Assembly (NCBI GenBank): GCA_964593905.1
Contig: CAZQLE010000016.1
Span: 1 to 30,636, forward strand
DNA: 30,636 nt
Origin: CAZQLE01 sp964593905
GTDB lineage: Bacteria; Chloroflexota; Anaerolineae; Anaerolineales; Anaerolineaceae
Direction: 5' to 3'
In this document: in pieces, positions 1 through 7,970 of the stretch
Layout: the number at the start of each line of letters is the position of its first letter
Numbering within the stretch: position 1 is the first letter of the stretch
Translations under genes and position numbers: made by a program
The notes under the pieces: generated by a model
What the model saw: only the letters and a program-made list of their open reading frames with translations
The model's database searches: none
Told to the model about the DNA's origin: nothing

Positions 1-2
1 GT

Positions 3-710
3 GATCATTTATGCTGGCCTGCGCCGCTGCGCCGTCTGAAAGACCGCCGCACCATCGCCCTCGATCTCCCCGGTCACGGGCGCTCCAGCGGCACCGCACA
101 GCAATCGGTAAGCGGGTATGCAGCGCAGTTGTTTGAATTTTTGGTGGAGATCAAGATCTTTCAGGCGGTGCTGGTGGGTCATTCACTGGGCGGCGCCATT
201 GCCTTGCAGGCCGCCTGCGATCATCCCGAACGCATCATCGCCCTGGGGTTGATTTCCAGCGGGGCCTATCTGGCGTTGCCAACCGACCTGGTGGAGCAGA
301 TCACCCATCTATCCACCCAGCCGGCCGGGGTGCAGTTGCTGGGCCAACACCTGTTTGGCCCCGGCGCCGCAGCCGATGTCGTTCAGAAAACCCTGGCAGG
401 CATCAGCGCAGTGCGCCCCGGCGTGCTGGCCGGCGACTGGCGCGCCGCAGCCGATTTTGATCTGCGCGGCTGTCTGGGCGAGATTCAAATTCCCGTCTGG
501 AGTGCGGTCGGCGCCAATGACCGGCTTACCCCGCCCGCCTGCGCCCGTTTTCTGGCGGCCAATTTAGCCCACTGCCGGCTGCAAGTCATTCCCGGCGCGG
601 GGCATATGCTCCTGCACGAGACGCCGGTCGCCCTGGCCGAAAGCCTGCAGAAATTTTTAGAGCAAATCGCAAGCGGAAAAAGCGAACCGACAAAAACGCT
701 CTCTGTCTGA
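3..710 (+). CDS. alpha/beta hydrolase, 5' end cut by window edge
   Basis: The open frame runs in from the left edge, so the true start lies outside; 235 residues are visible. The first part reads LDLPGHGRSSG, the usual strand and loop before the nucleophile elbow. GHSLGG carries the catalytic serine, GANDRLTP the acidic residue and GAGHMLLHE the histidine, in the correct order for the fold. This is the small-molecule hydrolase/esterase/haloperoxidase-like branch of the superfamily; substrate cannot be told. No signal peptide can be judged because the N-terminus is missing. An internal TTG at 129 is not a credible start because conserved sequence lies upstream of it. The gene converges with the S9 peptidase gene on the other strand. 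Confidence 0.88.
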   Translation, partial: DHLCWPAPLRRLKDRRTIALDLPGHGRSSGTAQQSVSGYAAQLFEFLVEIKIFQAVLVGHSLGGAIALQAACDHPERIIALGLISSGAYLALPTDLVEQITHLSTQPAGVQLLGQHLFGPGAAADVVQKTLAGISAVRPGVLAGDWRAAADFDLRGCLGEIQIPVWSAVGANDRLTPPACARFLAANLAHCRLQVIPGAGHMLLHETPVALAESLQKFLEQIASGKSEPTKTLSV

Positions 711-741
711 CGGCAAACCGGCAGAAGCTGAGAAAACAATA

Positions 742-764
742 CGCCGCTGCGTTTTGCAGCGGCG
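742..764 (-). terminator. intrinsic terminator of S9 peptidase operon
   Basis: Perfect 9-bp stem CGCCGCTGC / GCAGCGGCG with a 5-nt loop. Read on the minus strand it is followed by TATTGTTTTCT, a broken T-run, and lies 30 bp past the peptidase stop codon. On the plus strand no T-run follows, so it mainly serves the minus-strand genes. Confidence 0.65.
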
Positions 765-793
765 CGCAAAAGGAATTTCTGCAACCTGCCGGT

Positions 794-2677
794 CTAGGCG
801 TTCTTCAACACCACCCGCGCCAGAAAGCGCTCGACCGTTGCGAGATAATCGGCAATGCTCGCTGCCTGCCGAAAGCCGTGTCCTTCTCCTGCATACACCC
901 TGAACTCAAACGGCACACCCTGTTTCTCCAGCACGGCCGCAACTGCCTGCGACTGACTGAGCGGCACCACTGGGTCATCCTGCCCGTGAAATAACGCCAG
1001 CGGGGTGCGCATCCGCTCCAGGTGAAAGAACGGCGACCGCGCCCGAAAAACGGCTTCATCTCGCGGCAGCACACCCACCAGACTGTCGATATAGTGCGCT
1101 TCAAACTTATGCGTATCCGCGACCAGGCCGAACAAATCGGCTACCGGGTACTGACAGACCCCGGCCCGGTAGGGCTGGTTTTCACGGGTTAATAGATTCA
1201 ACACGGTAAAACCGCCCGCGCTGCCGCCCTCAATTACCATGCGCTCCACATCCACATTCAGCGTTTGCGCCAACCCGGCAGGCACCGAAAGCGCATCTTC
1301 CACATCAGCCGCGCCCCACTGCCCATTCAGCGCGCGGCGATAATTTGCGCCATACCCTGTGCTGCCGCGGTAGTTCAGGTCGAACCAGCCCCAGCCGCGC
1401 GAGGTAAAATAGGCCCGCTCGGCGTCAAAATCGGCCACTGACTGGCTGGTAGGCCCGCCGTGAATGTGCACCATAACCGGCGGGCTGCCCTGGCCGCTAA
1501 ACCCGGCATTCCGGGGGGCAAAATACATTCCATACACCGGCTGTCCGGCAGCCGTAGACCACACAGCCGCCTCAGCAGACGGAAAATATTCCTCTTCCAG
1601 TTCCACCGCCAGGCTCTGCGCCACCGGGGTCAGTTGGCTGCCTTCCGGCGCAGCCGCCAGCACACAGGCCGGCCGCGTGGGCGCCGAACCCAGCAGGGCC
1701 AGGCCCCGGCCGCGCTGCGGGACGGTAATTTGCGTCAACCAGGTATACGGCGCAGTGGAGATCTGTTCCTGCTCACCCGCGAGGTTCACCCGCCACAACC
1801 CGGCAAAACCCTGCCGATAGCGAAAACCTACCAGCGTGCGGCCCTCCGCCTCCCAGGCATAAGAGCGCCCGCCCTGCACCCAGGCCGGTTCGGCCAGAGC
1901 AAAGCCCGCGCTGTGCACCAACACCTGCTGCCGGCCGTTGTGCAGGTCGATCAATACCAGGTCTTCCCATTCATCATTAGAGACAATACAGCTCAGCCAG
2001 CATCCATCCGGCGAGAACTGCGGCTGCACAGCCGTCAGACCGCTGCCGCCGGCCAGGTGTGTCACCCGCACAACCTGCGGCGGGCTGCCGTCGATCTCGG
2101 CCAACATCAACCGGGCGCTCTCCCAGGGCATGTGCGGATGATCCCACTCCACCCAGGCCAGGCGCTTCCCGTCCACACTCCAGGCCGGCTGCATATAGAA
2201 ATCGGCCCCGCGCGCCAATGGAACTGCCGCGAGCGCACCGGTCCAGTCGGCAATGGACAGCCGGTCTTCGTCTCCATCCTGCTCCACATAAACCACCCAG
2301 CGCCCATCCGGCGAAAGCTCGGGCCCGGCTGCCCGAAAAGCCGCATCGGTCAACCGCCGCGGAGATTCGCCAGCCGTAGAGGTGGCATACAGCCCGCCGT
2401 CGCGCGCCGCAAACACCACCCGGTGATCACGCACACAAAACTCGCCCCCACCATAGCCAACCGTGCCCCGCACATTGTGTTCATGCTGAAGTTCGCGCAC
2501 CACCCCCAACCCGTCGCGAGCCAGCAAAAAACCCCGCCCCGAGCGGCCTTCCACCCACAGCAGCGTCTCACCGTCGCTATCCCAGCGCACATCTTCCATC
2601 CGCACGCGCTGAGCCACCAGCCCGGCATCAATCGGGCTGGTCCAGGTTCCATAAGGGGCGGTCTGTTTATTTTTCAT
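794..2677 (-). CDS. S9 family peptidase (acylaminoacyl/prolyl oligopeptidase type)
   Basis: Predicted cytoplasmic serine peptidase of 627 residues that trims short peptides. Residues 1 to about 360 form a WD40-like beta-propeller (repeats such as LSPDGRWVVYVEQDG and FSPDGCWLSCIVSND), and about 370-627 form the alpha/beta hydrolase domain. The triad is visible: Ser486 in GGSAGGF, Asp567 or Asp568 in HGQDDPVVP, His600 in GEGHGF; HGGPTSQ near 406 is the oxyanion region. Length and domain order match dipeptidyl aminopeptidase/acylaminoacyl-peptidase proteins. No signal peptide. ATG at 2677 lies 2 nt after the thioredoxin stop codon, and no strong ribosome binding site is present, so translation is probably coupled to the thioredoxin gene. 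Exact specificity is not readable. Confidence 0.93.
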   Translation of the reverse strand: MKNKQTAPYGTWTSPIDAGLVAQRVRMEDVRWDSDGETLLWVEGRSGRGFLLARDGLGVVRELQHEHNVRGTVGYGGGEFCVRDHRVVFAARDGGLYATSTAGESPRRLTDAAFRAAGPELSPDGRWVVYVEQDGDEDRLSIADWTGALAAVPLARGADFYMQPAWSVDGKRLAWVEWDHPHMPWESARLMLAEIDGSPPQVVRVTHLAGGSGLTAVQPQFSPDGCWLSCIVSNDEWEDLVLIDLHNGRQQVLVHSAGFALAEPAWVQGGRSYAWEAEGRTLVGFRYRQGFAGLWRVNLAGEQEQISTAPYTWLTQITVPQRGRGLALLGSAPTRPACVLAAAPEGSQLTPVAQSLAVELEEEYFPSAEAAVWSTAAGQPVYGMYFAPRNAGFSGQGSPPVMVHIHGGPTSQSVADFDAERAYFTSRGWGWFDLNYRGSTGYGANYRRALNGQWGAADVEDALSVPAGLAQTLNVDVERMVIEGGSAGGFTVLNLLTRENQPYRAGVCQYPVADLFGLVADTHKFEAHYIDSLVGVLPRDEAVFRARSPFFHLERMRTPLALFHGQDDPVVPLSQSQAVAAVLEKQGVPFEFRVYAGEGHGFRQAASIADYLATVERFLARVVLKNA

Positions 2678-2679
2678 AC

Positions 2680-3003
2680 TTAGAAATAAGGCTCAAATTT
2701 TTCAATCATCCGTTCACGGGTTTGCAGACCGCTGGCCCGCTCCACAGCTTCGCCGCCTTTAAACAGAATCATGGTCGGCACGCTCATCACCCCAAACTGC
2801 ATGGTCAGGCCCGGGTTTTCATCCACATCCACCTTGCCCAGCCGCACCCGCGCACCCCAGACCTTACTCAGTTCCACCAGGGCAGGCTCCATCCGTTTGC
2901 ACGGCACACACCACTCTGCGCCAAATTCCACCAGCACCGGGGTTTGTGATTCGGCAACTTCCACCGTAAAGTTTGTGTCGTTAATCGTCATAAATTCGCT
3001 CAT
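2680..3003 (-). CDS. trxA: thioredoxin
   Basis: Thioredoxin of 107 residues, the usual size, reducing disulfides in the cytoplasm. The active site is WCVPC (Cys32, Cys35) with Val where most thioredoxins have Gly, and the cis-proline is Pro76 in SVPTMILF. The charged helix after the site (KRMEPALVELSK) is typical. No signal sequence. Start ATG at 3003 has GAAGGAGAA about 9 nt upstream; the ATG four codons later lacks such a site. It is the first gene of a two-gene unit with the S9 peptidase. The central Val may shift redox potential compared with WCGPC, but that is inference. Confidence 0.92.
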   Translation of the reverse strand: MSEFMTINDTNFTVEVAESQTPVLVEFGAEWCVPCKRMEPALVELSKVWGARVRLGKVDVDENPGLTMQFGVMSVPTMILFKGGEAVERASGLQTRERMIEKFEPYF

Positions 3004-3039
3004 GCGGTCAATTCTCCTTCAAAAACGAGGTTCGCGTTT

Positions 3040-3045
3040 AGTATA
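3040..3045 (-). promoter_or_regulatory. possible -10 box for trxA
   Basis: TATACT on the minus strand, 37 nt before the trxA start. The -35 position (about 3063-3068) is a poor match, so this is only a candidate. Confidence 0.3.
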
Positions 3046-3110
3046 ATCGAAAAACACCCCGCACCAGATACCCCAAACCCGCAACTTTTTCAGGGAGATG
3101 GCCGGGTTGG

Positions 3111-3146
3111 GGCAAAACAAAAAGCACGGGGTTTTCCGTGCTTTTG
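3111..3146 (-). terminator. intrinsic terminator of the histidine phosphatase gene
   Basis: Perfect 10-bp stem AAAAGCACGG (3120-3129) / CCGTGCTTTT (3136-3145). On the minus strand the stem runs into TTTTTGTTTTG, a good U-tract, 17 nt after the phosphatase stop codon. It isolates the trxA unit from the upstream gene. Confidence 0.85.
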
Positions 3147-3162
3147 GTCGGTCAGCAATAAA

Positions 3163-3669
3163 TTACTTTTTGTGTTTGTCTTTCATATCGCGCGGCCGCC
3201 ACAGATCAACCAGATCCGCTTCGCTGTCTTCTTTCAGATCCTTCCACGAATCAATCGGGAGGGCAAGCTGGGCCAGCGCGCAGGTGTTCAGCGATTCAAC
3301 TTTAGCCGTCAGAATCTGCAGCAGCCCTTCCAGGCCGGGGTTGTGCCCAACCACCAGCACCCGCTCAACACCGTCAGACACGGATTGTAACGCCTTAAAA
3401 TATTCCGCCGGTTCGGCCAGGTAAAGCGAGGTGAGATAAAACACATCCCCCTGAAAACCGCTGACCTCAACCAGCGCCTCCACCGTCGAGCGCGCCCGTT
3501 TTGCAGTTGAAGAAAGGACCACCTGGGGGGTTAATTCTTTTTCCACCAGGTGCTTACCCATCATCGGCGCATCTTTTTGCCCGCGCTTGTTCAACGGGCG
3601 TTCATGGTCTTCTATTTCCGAATCCTTCCAACTCGATTTTGCGTGCCGCATCAGAAGAAGTGTTTTCAT
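3163..3669 (-). CDS. SixA-like histidine phosphatase
   Basis: Histidine phosphatase superfamily (branch 1) protein of 168 residues. The N-terminus MKTLLLMRHAKSSW holds the RHG-like catalytic motif in the form RHAKSSW (His9 is the phospho-accepting histidine), a signature of SixA-type proteins; the second histidine is His109 in VVGHNPGLEGLL. SixA members remove phosphate from phosphohistidine on phosphorelay or PTS proteins, but other members act on small phosphate esters, so the substrate is open. AGAGGAAAG stands 6-7 nt before the ATG at 3669. It is a single-gene unit: terminator right after, long AT-rich spacer before. Confidence 0.87.
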   Translation of the reverse strand: MKTLLLMRHAKSSWKDSEIEDHERPLNKRGQKDAPMMGKHLVEKELTPQVVLSSTAKRARSTVEALVEVSGFQGDVFYLTSLYLAEPAEYFKALQSVSDGVERVLVVGHNPGLEGLLQILTAKVESLNTCALAQLALPIDSWKDLKEDSEADLVDLWRPRDMKDKHKK

Positions 3670-3715
3670 GTGTACTTTCCTCTACAGAACAAGAAAAGAG
3701 AGACTTTGCTCTCAT

Positions 3716-3753
3716 ACTATATTTTCGATAAATTCAGCTTCATAAAAAGTATA
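3716..3753 (-). promoter_or_regulatory. AT-rich promoter region of the histidine phosphatase gene
   Basis: Two minus-strand -10-like boxes are visible, TATAGT at 3716-3721 and TATACT at 3748-3753, in a stretch much richer in A+T than the surroundings. The corresponding -35 positions match poorly. The rest of the spacer to 3903 shows only a short hairpin (3873-3895). Confidence 0.35.
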
Positions 3754-3872
3754 ACATGAAACTTTAAGCCAGAATTTTATCCGCGGCGTGTTAATACAAC
3801 CTTAACGATTTAAGCCCTGCCTGCTGCTTAAAAATCCATTTCCAGCGCTCAACAGGCCAACCAGGCGATGTT

Positions 3873-3895
3873 CGTGCGGCTTTCAGGCCGCCACG
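3873..3895 (-). other. short hairpin after dynamin-like gene
   Basis: CGTGCGGC / GCCGC-ACG arms with a 6-nt loop and one bulged base, beginning 8 nt past the dynamin-like gene's stop. No T-run follows on the minus strand, so an intrinsic terminator is doubtful. Confidence 0.35.
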
Positions 3896-3903
3896 CGGCT
3901 GCC

Positions 3904-5643
3904 TCAGAACTCTTCCACCGCCAGCCGCACGGCTTCCATCTCGGTGTGCAGCTCAATCAGTTGGGTCTCAAAACCGGTCAGGTTTTCGCGTTCGGCGCGC
4001 ACAAAGCGGGTGTAGGGCGCCATGGCCTCTTGAATGCGCTGCACGCCCAGCTCAATCTCGCGCTCAAACCGGCTGCGCAGCGCACCGGTTAACTGGCTGC
4101 GCAGTGCGCTGACCTTCTGGCTCATCTCGCTCTTGGCCTGCCGCCGCCGGGCCGGGATGATAAACAGCCCCATGACCGCCACCAGGCTGGCCAGCACCAC
4201 CCCGGTCACATCCACCGCCACGGTCGTCGCCAGGGCAGTGATCAACGCCCCCAGCCCAATTGCACCCACTTCCAATGCAGCCGAGGCGGCCACCGCGGCC
4301 TGCGCCCCTTCAGCAATGGCGTGTGCTTCTTTGGATTTATCAAAAGTCTCCACCACCCTGGCCGCTTCGCGCCCGACGGCATCAATCAACCGTTCGCGAT
4401 CGTAGTGAAAGGTGCCAATGGCCGTATCACCCACAATGCGCGCCTGATGTTTGCGGCGCTGGTCGCGCAGGTGTTCTTCCACCGCCTGCCACTGATGCAA
4501 ATCAGCATCCACCAGCCAGTCAATCATATGGCTGACCTTCTCATCAATCTGGCGCGGCACATCGGCCACCACCTTGCGCTCAAATTCGCCCTTAACCCGC
4601 TCGCGGTCCAACAGATCCATCACCCGCGCCAGCCGGAAGGTCTCGTCAAAGAACGTATCGCCGCGTTTTTCCATCTCCAGCAGCACATTCTCGATATCGG
4701 CCATGCGAAACTGGAAATCGCGCTGCATATCCTCTTCATAGGCCGCCAGACTGCGGTCTACATCAGCCAGCATATCCACATCGGTTTTAAGCAGGTCAAG
4801 GCGGCCGCCGGCGATGCCCAGATATTTTTCGGCCAGGTGGTTGCCCACCCCCAGCGGGCTGGTAAATTTGAGCTTCAGCCGTGCAGTCTCATCCAGCGTC
4901 GTGCGAATGAAGGTCTCCAGCGGCTCGAACCGGCTTTGAACCCACAGCGCCGGCTCGCCCAGCTTGGCGCGCAGCGCCAGACGCGCACTGACGGTGAAGA
5001 TTTGCGGGTCGGCGCCCAGCAGGCTGCGCGCGTTTTCGGCCACAAAGGCGCTCACCTGATCCATCTCTTCGAGCTGTTCGATGATATCAATCTTGTTGAT
5101 GACGATCACCACCTTTTTGCCCCAGCCGCGAATTTGCTGCAAAAAGGCGCGTTCACTCTCGGTAAAGGGCCGGTCGGCCGAGGTGATAAACAACACCAGA
5201 TCCGAGCGGGGGACAAACTGGTTGGTCAGGGTCTCATGTTCGCGGATCACCGCATTAGTCCCCGGTGTATCGACCAGTGAGATTTCTTTTAAGATTTCAG
5301 CCGGCAGCTTCAAGATGTGACAGCCATCACTGCGCACAGTGCGCTCCTGTGTTTCGCCGTAATGCAAAATGTTAATCTCGGCGGTGGTCGGGGTAACACC
5401 TTCTTTTAACAGCCGTTGCCCCAGCAAAGCATTGATAAAGGCGCTTTTGCCCGCGTTAAACTCGCCCACCACAACCAGCAGAAACAATTCATCCAACTGT
5501 TGAATGGCTTCGACCAGGGTTTTCTCATCGCCGCCCTCAGCCGGAAACCGCACCAAAAGCGCGCGTAGATCATTTAAGGCCCGGCGTTCTTGCTGTAACA
5601 ACTGCTCCTGTGAATCGGTCAGAATCCGCATGGCTGCCTCCAT
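3904..5643 (-). CDS. bacterial dynamin-like GTPase
   Basis: Large GTPase of 579 residues, dynamin superfamily. GTPase motifs in order: P-loop GEFNAGKS (60-67), G2 TPTT (84-87), G3 DTPG (125-128), G4 NKID (183-186). A long helical stalk follows, and at about 440-495 there is a strongly hydrophobic Ala/Gly/Val-rich segment ending in PARRRQAK, the expected membrane-inserting paddle. Family members bind, tubulate or repair membranes at the inner face of the cytoplasmic membrane. The ATG at 5643 has AAGGA six nt upstream and was preferred over an in-frame ATG at 5631. It follows the small membrane protein gene after 15 nt, and that gene follows the GH13 gene after 35 nt. There is no second dynamin partner next door, unlike paired bacterial dynamins. 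Confidence 0.9.
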   Translation of the reverse strand: MEAAMRILTDSQEQLLQQERRALNDLRALLVRFPAEGGDEKTLVEAIQQLDELFLLVVVGEFNAGKSAFINALLGQRLLKEGVTPTTAEINILHYGETQERTVRSDGCHILKLPAEILKEISLVDTPGTNAVIREHETLTNQFVPRSDLVLFITSADRPFTESERAFLQQIRGWGKKVVIVINKIDIIEQLEEMDQVSAFVAENARSLLGADPQIFTVSARLALRAKLGEPALWVQSRFEPLETFIRTTLDETARLKLKFTSPLGVGNHLAEKYLGIAGGRLDLLKTDVDMLADVDRSLAAYEEDMQRDFQFRMADIENVLLEMEKRGDTFFDETFRLARVMDLLDRERVKGEFERKVVADVPRQIDEKVSHMIDWLVDADLHQWQAVEEHLRDQRRKHQARIVGDTAIGTFHYDRERLIDAVGREAARVVETFDKSKEAHAIAEGAQAAVAASAALEVGAIGLGALITALATTVAVDVTGVVLASLVAVMGLFIIPARRRQAKSEMSQKVSALRSQLTGALRSRFEREIELGVQRIQEAMAPYTRFVRAERENLTGFETQLIELHTEMEAVRLAVEEF

Positions 5644-5658
5644 TTCTTATCCTTCATT

Positions 5659-6045
5659 TTACCCCGAGCCTTCAGAATGTGTACCCGCGGCCGGCGCGGA
5701 GAGAAGTCTTTTGCCGATCACCGCCATAAGACCCAGCAGCAGCAGGTCAACGGCCAGGGTCGCCCAATCGAACAGCCCCATCTGATCAGTCAGAGTCAGT
5801 AGAATATTGCTCAACAGAATCAACAACGCCAGAAAATACGGCCGTTTCTGCTGCCGGCCCAGCGCGGTGCTGCTCCACAGCATGGCGGCGGCGTTAACAA
5901 ACATCAGAAGCGCAACGGCCCACTGCGCCAGACCCGGCCCGCTGATGCGCAGCAGGCTCCAGACGCCAAAGACCAGCCAGATCACGGCGTTCAAAATAAA
6001 GATGACGCGGGCAATGTTGAGCAAGCGAGAGGGTCTGGGTCTCAT
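5659..6045 (-). CDS. four-helix membrane protein, unknown function
   Basis: Small integral membrane protein of 128 residues with four hydrophobic stretches and a positively charged N-terminus (MRPRPSRLLN). I do not recognise a family. The start ATG at 6045 is preceded by AAAGGAG with a 5-nt gap; a GTG at 6060 is in frame but overlaps this ribosome binding site and is rejected. It is 15 nt before the dynamin-like GTPase gene and 35 nt after the GH13 gene, so co-transcription is likely; a membrane partner or anchor for the GTPase is a reasonable but untested idea. Confidence 0.75.
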   Translation of the reverse strand: MRPRPSRLLNIARVIFILNAVIWLVFGVWSLLRISGPGLAQWAVALLMFVNAAAMLWSSTALGRQQKRPYFLALLILLSNILLTLTDQMGLFDWATLAVDLLLLGLMAVIGKRLLSAPAAGTHSEGSG

Positions 6046-6080
6046 CAACACTCCTTTCACACCAATGCAAAGGGGGCGCG

Positions 6081-7772
6081 CTAACGCAGCCGGTAAACGC
6101 GCGCCTCATAAGGCCGCAGGGTCAGCGAGTGAATCTCTTCCTGCGGGTCTACAACATGGTTACTGAGCAGCAGTTCTCTGCCAGAAAAACGCACCCCATC
6201 CGGCAGGTTAAAGACCGGCTGCTGCGCGCTGAAGTTCAAGATCACCAGCAGCCGGTCATCGGCCAGGGTGCGGGTGAAGGCATAGATCTGCTCATCATCG
6301 GGGAGGAGCAGATCATAGCTGCCGTAGACGATGACCGGGTTCTCTTTGCGCAGACGGATCAATTTCTGGTAATAGTAAAAAATGGAGTCGGGGTCGGCCA
6401 GCGCCTGACGCACGTTAATATTCGGATAATTGGGGTTAACCCCGATCCAGGGTTGGCCGCCGGTAAAACCACCGTGCGGGCTGTCATCCCATTGCAGCGG
6501 GGTGCGGGCGTTATCCCGGCTTTTGGCGCGAATGATGCGCATGACCTCCTGTGGATCGGCGCCTTTCTCATCCACCAGTTCGCGGTACCAATTGAGCGTT
6601 TCAATATCGCGGTAATCGTTGATCGACTCAAACGCCACGTTGGTCATGCCGATCTCTTCACCCTGATAGATATAAGGTGTACCCTGCAGCAGGTGGGTAA
6701 AGGTGGCCAGCAGCTTGGCCGCTTCAACACGGTAGACGCCGTCATCGGCAAAGCGCGAGACCGCCCGCGGCTGATCGTGGTTGGCCAGATAAATGCTGTT
6801 CCAGCCCCGGTTTTCCAGGTCTTTTTGCCAGCGGGTCATAATCTGTTTCAGCTCCACCAGGCTCCAGGGTTTAATGCTGCGCCGGGCCGAGTCGCCGCCC
6901 CGCTCCGCATCCAGATCCATGTGTTCAAACTGAAAGACCATGCTCAGCGCACCGCTCTGCTCGTTGGTCAATTCAATACCGTCAGCAGTGCTCACCAGCG
7001 GAGTCTCGCCCACCGTCAGCGTATCGTACTGCGCCAGCACTTTTTGCTTCATCTCGCGCAGAAATTCCATCATCCGCGGACCATTGATGAAATGCGCCCC
7101 GCCAAACTGAAAGCGGTCGGGGCCGGTCACCGCTGCATCGGGTAGACCGGGGGCCTTGGAGATCATATTGATCACGTCCATGCGAAAACCATCCACGCCC
7201 TTTTTCAGCCAGAAGTGCATCAAGTCGTAGACCTCAGCACGCACGCGCGGGTTCTCCCAGTTAAGATCGGGCTGCTTTTTAGAGAAGAGATGCAGATAAT
7301 ATTCGCCGGTCGCCTCATCCCACTGCCAGGCCGAACCGCCAAAAAAAGAGACCCAGTTATTGGGCTCGCCGCCATCCCGCGCAGGGCGCCAGATGTAGTA
7401 ATCGCGGTAGGGGTTGTCTTTCGACTTGCGCGCTTCCTGAAACCACGGGTGTTCATCTGATGTATGGTTCACCACCAGGTCCATCACCAGCCGGATGCCG
7501 CGCAAGTGCATTTGCTTAAGCAGCTCTTCCCAGTCGGCCAGCGTGCCAAATTCGTCCATGATGGCGCGGTAGTCGCTGATGTCATAGCCGTTATCATCGT
7601 TGGGCGACCTGTAGACCGGCGAAAGCCAAACGACATCAATGCCGAGTTCTTTAAGATAATCGAGTTTTTGAAGGATCCCGCGCAGATCGCCGATGCCGTC
7701 GTTGTTGCTGTCATAAAAGCTGCGCGGATAGATCTGATAAACCACGCTTTCTTTCCACCAGGTCTTGTGCAT
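6081..7772 (-). CDS. GH13 alpha-glucosidase, oligo-1,6-glucosidase type
   Basis: Cytoplasmic glycoside hydrolase of 563 residues, the typical size for oligo-1,6-glucosidase or trehalose-6-phosphate hydrolase. N-terminal WWKESVVYQIYPRSF and DSNNDGIGD are family marks. Conserved GH13 regions: DLVVNH (98-103), DGFRMDV with nucleophile Asp199, VGETP with acid/base Glu256, NHDQPR with Asp333. Val200 straight after the nucleophile is the residue linked to alpha-1,6 specificity in this subfamily. No signal peptide, so it acts on imported sugars. Start ATG 7772 has GGAGG eight nt upstream; an upstream TTG-type extension through the inverted repeat is rejected. No sugar transporter or LacI gene is adjacent. 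It probably leads an operon with the four-helix protein and dynamin-like GTPase. Confidence 0.93.
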   Translation of the reverse strand: MHKTWWKESVVYQIYPRSFYDSNNDGIGDLRGILQKLDYLKELGIDVVWLSPVYRSPNDDNGYDISDYRAIMDEFGTLADWEELLKQMHLRGIRLVMDLVVNHTSDEHPWFQEARKSKDNPYRDYYIWRPARDGGEPNNWVSFFGGSAWQWDEATGEYYLHLFSKKQPDLNWENPRVRAEVYDLMHFWLKKGVDGFRMDVINMISKAPGLPDAAVTGPDRFQFGGAHFINGPRMMEFLREMKQKVLAQYDTLTVGETPLVSTADGIELTNEQSGALSMVFQFEHMDLDAERGGDSARRSIKPWSLVELKQIMTRWQKDLENRGWNSIYLANHDQPRAVSRFADDGVYRVEAAKLLATFTHLLQGTPYIYQGEEIGMTNVAFESINDYRDIETLNWYRELVDEKGADPQEVMRIIRAKSRDNARTPLQWDDSPHGGFTGGQPWIGVNPNYPNINVRQALADPDSIFYYYQKLIRLRKENPVIVYGSYDLLLPDDEQIYAFTRTLADDRLLVILNFSAQQPVFNLPDGVRFSGRELLLSNHVVDPQEEIHSLTLRPYEARVYRLR

Positions 7773-7793
7773 GGGTTGGCCTCCAGAATATGA

Positions 7794-7851
7794 CCGGCCA
7801 TAGTCGATGGTGTGTCTGACCAGATTCTGGGTCTGACACACCATCGGCCGG
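7794..7851 (-). repeat. 58-bp inverted repeat in GH13 leader
   Basis: Arms 7806-7821 and 7830-7845 are 16 bp with one mismatch (core GATGGTGTGTC / GACACACCATC) around an 8-nt loop. After a 6-nt bulge on one side, CCGGCC (7794-7799) pairs with GGCCGG (7846-7851). It lies just after the predicted transcription start and ends 21 nt before the start codon. It could be a repressor operator or a leader hairpin. Confidence 0.75.
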
Positions 7852-7864
7852 TTGAATTATTAAG

Positions 7865-7893
7865 ATTGTAGCATCGAATGAAAAGGGGGTGAA
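7865..7893 (-). promoter_or_regulatory. promoter of GH13 gene
   Basis: Minus strand TTCACC (7888-7893), 17 bp, TACAAT (7865-7870). Both hexamers are close to consensus and spacing is optimal. Transcription would start near 7858, immediately before the large inverted repeat. Confidence 0.55.
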
Positions 7894-7970
7894 GACGAGT
7901 GTTCACGACACCGGCAAAAAACGGCCCGTGTTGTCATTACAAAAATGCCCGGTTTCTTGCAGATGCGGTT

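Noticed and set aside
1460..2683. Long plus-strand open frame of 407 codons across the S9 peptidase gene
   Set aside because: It is the antisense shadow of a high-GC gene; its translation is rich in Arg/Pro/His/Gln with no domain, while the minus strand has complete family motifs.
4321..5280. Long plus-strand open frame of 319 codons inside the dynamin-like gene
   Set aside because: Antisense shadow; the opposite strand carries all GTPase motifs.
6129..7145. Long plus-strand open frame of 338 codons opposite the GH13 gene
   Set aside because: Antisense shadow with no recognisable domain; all GH13 catalytic motifs are on the minus strand.
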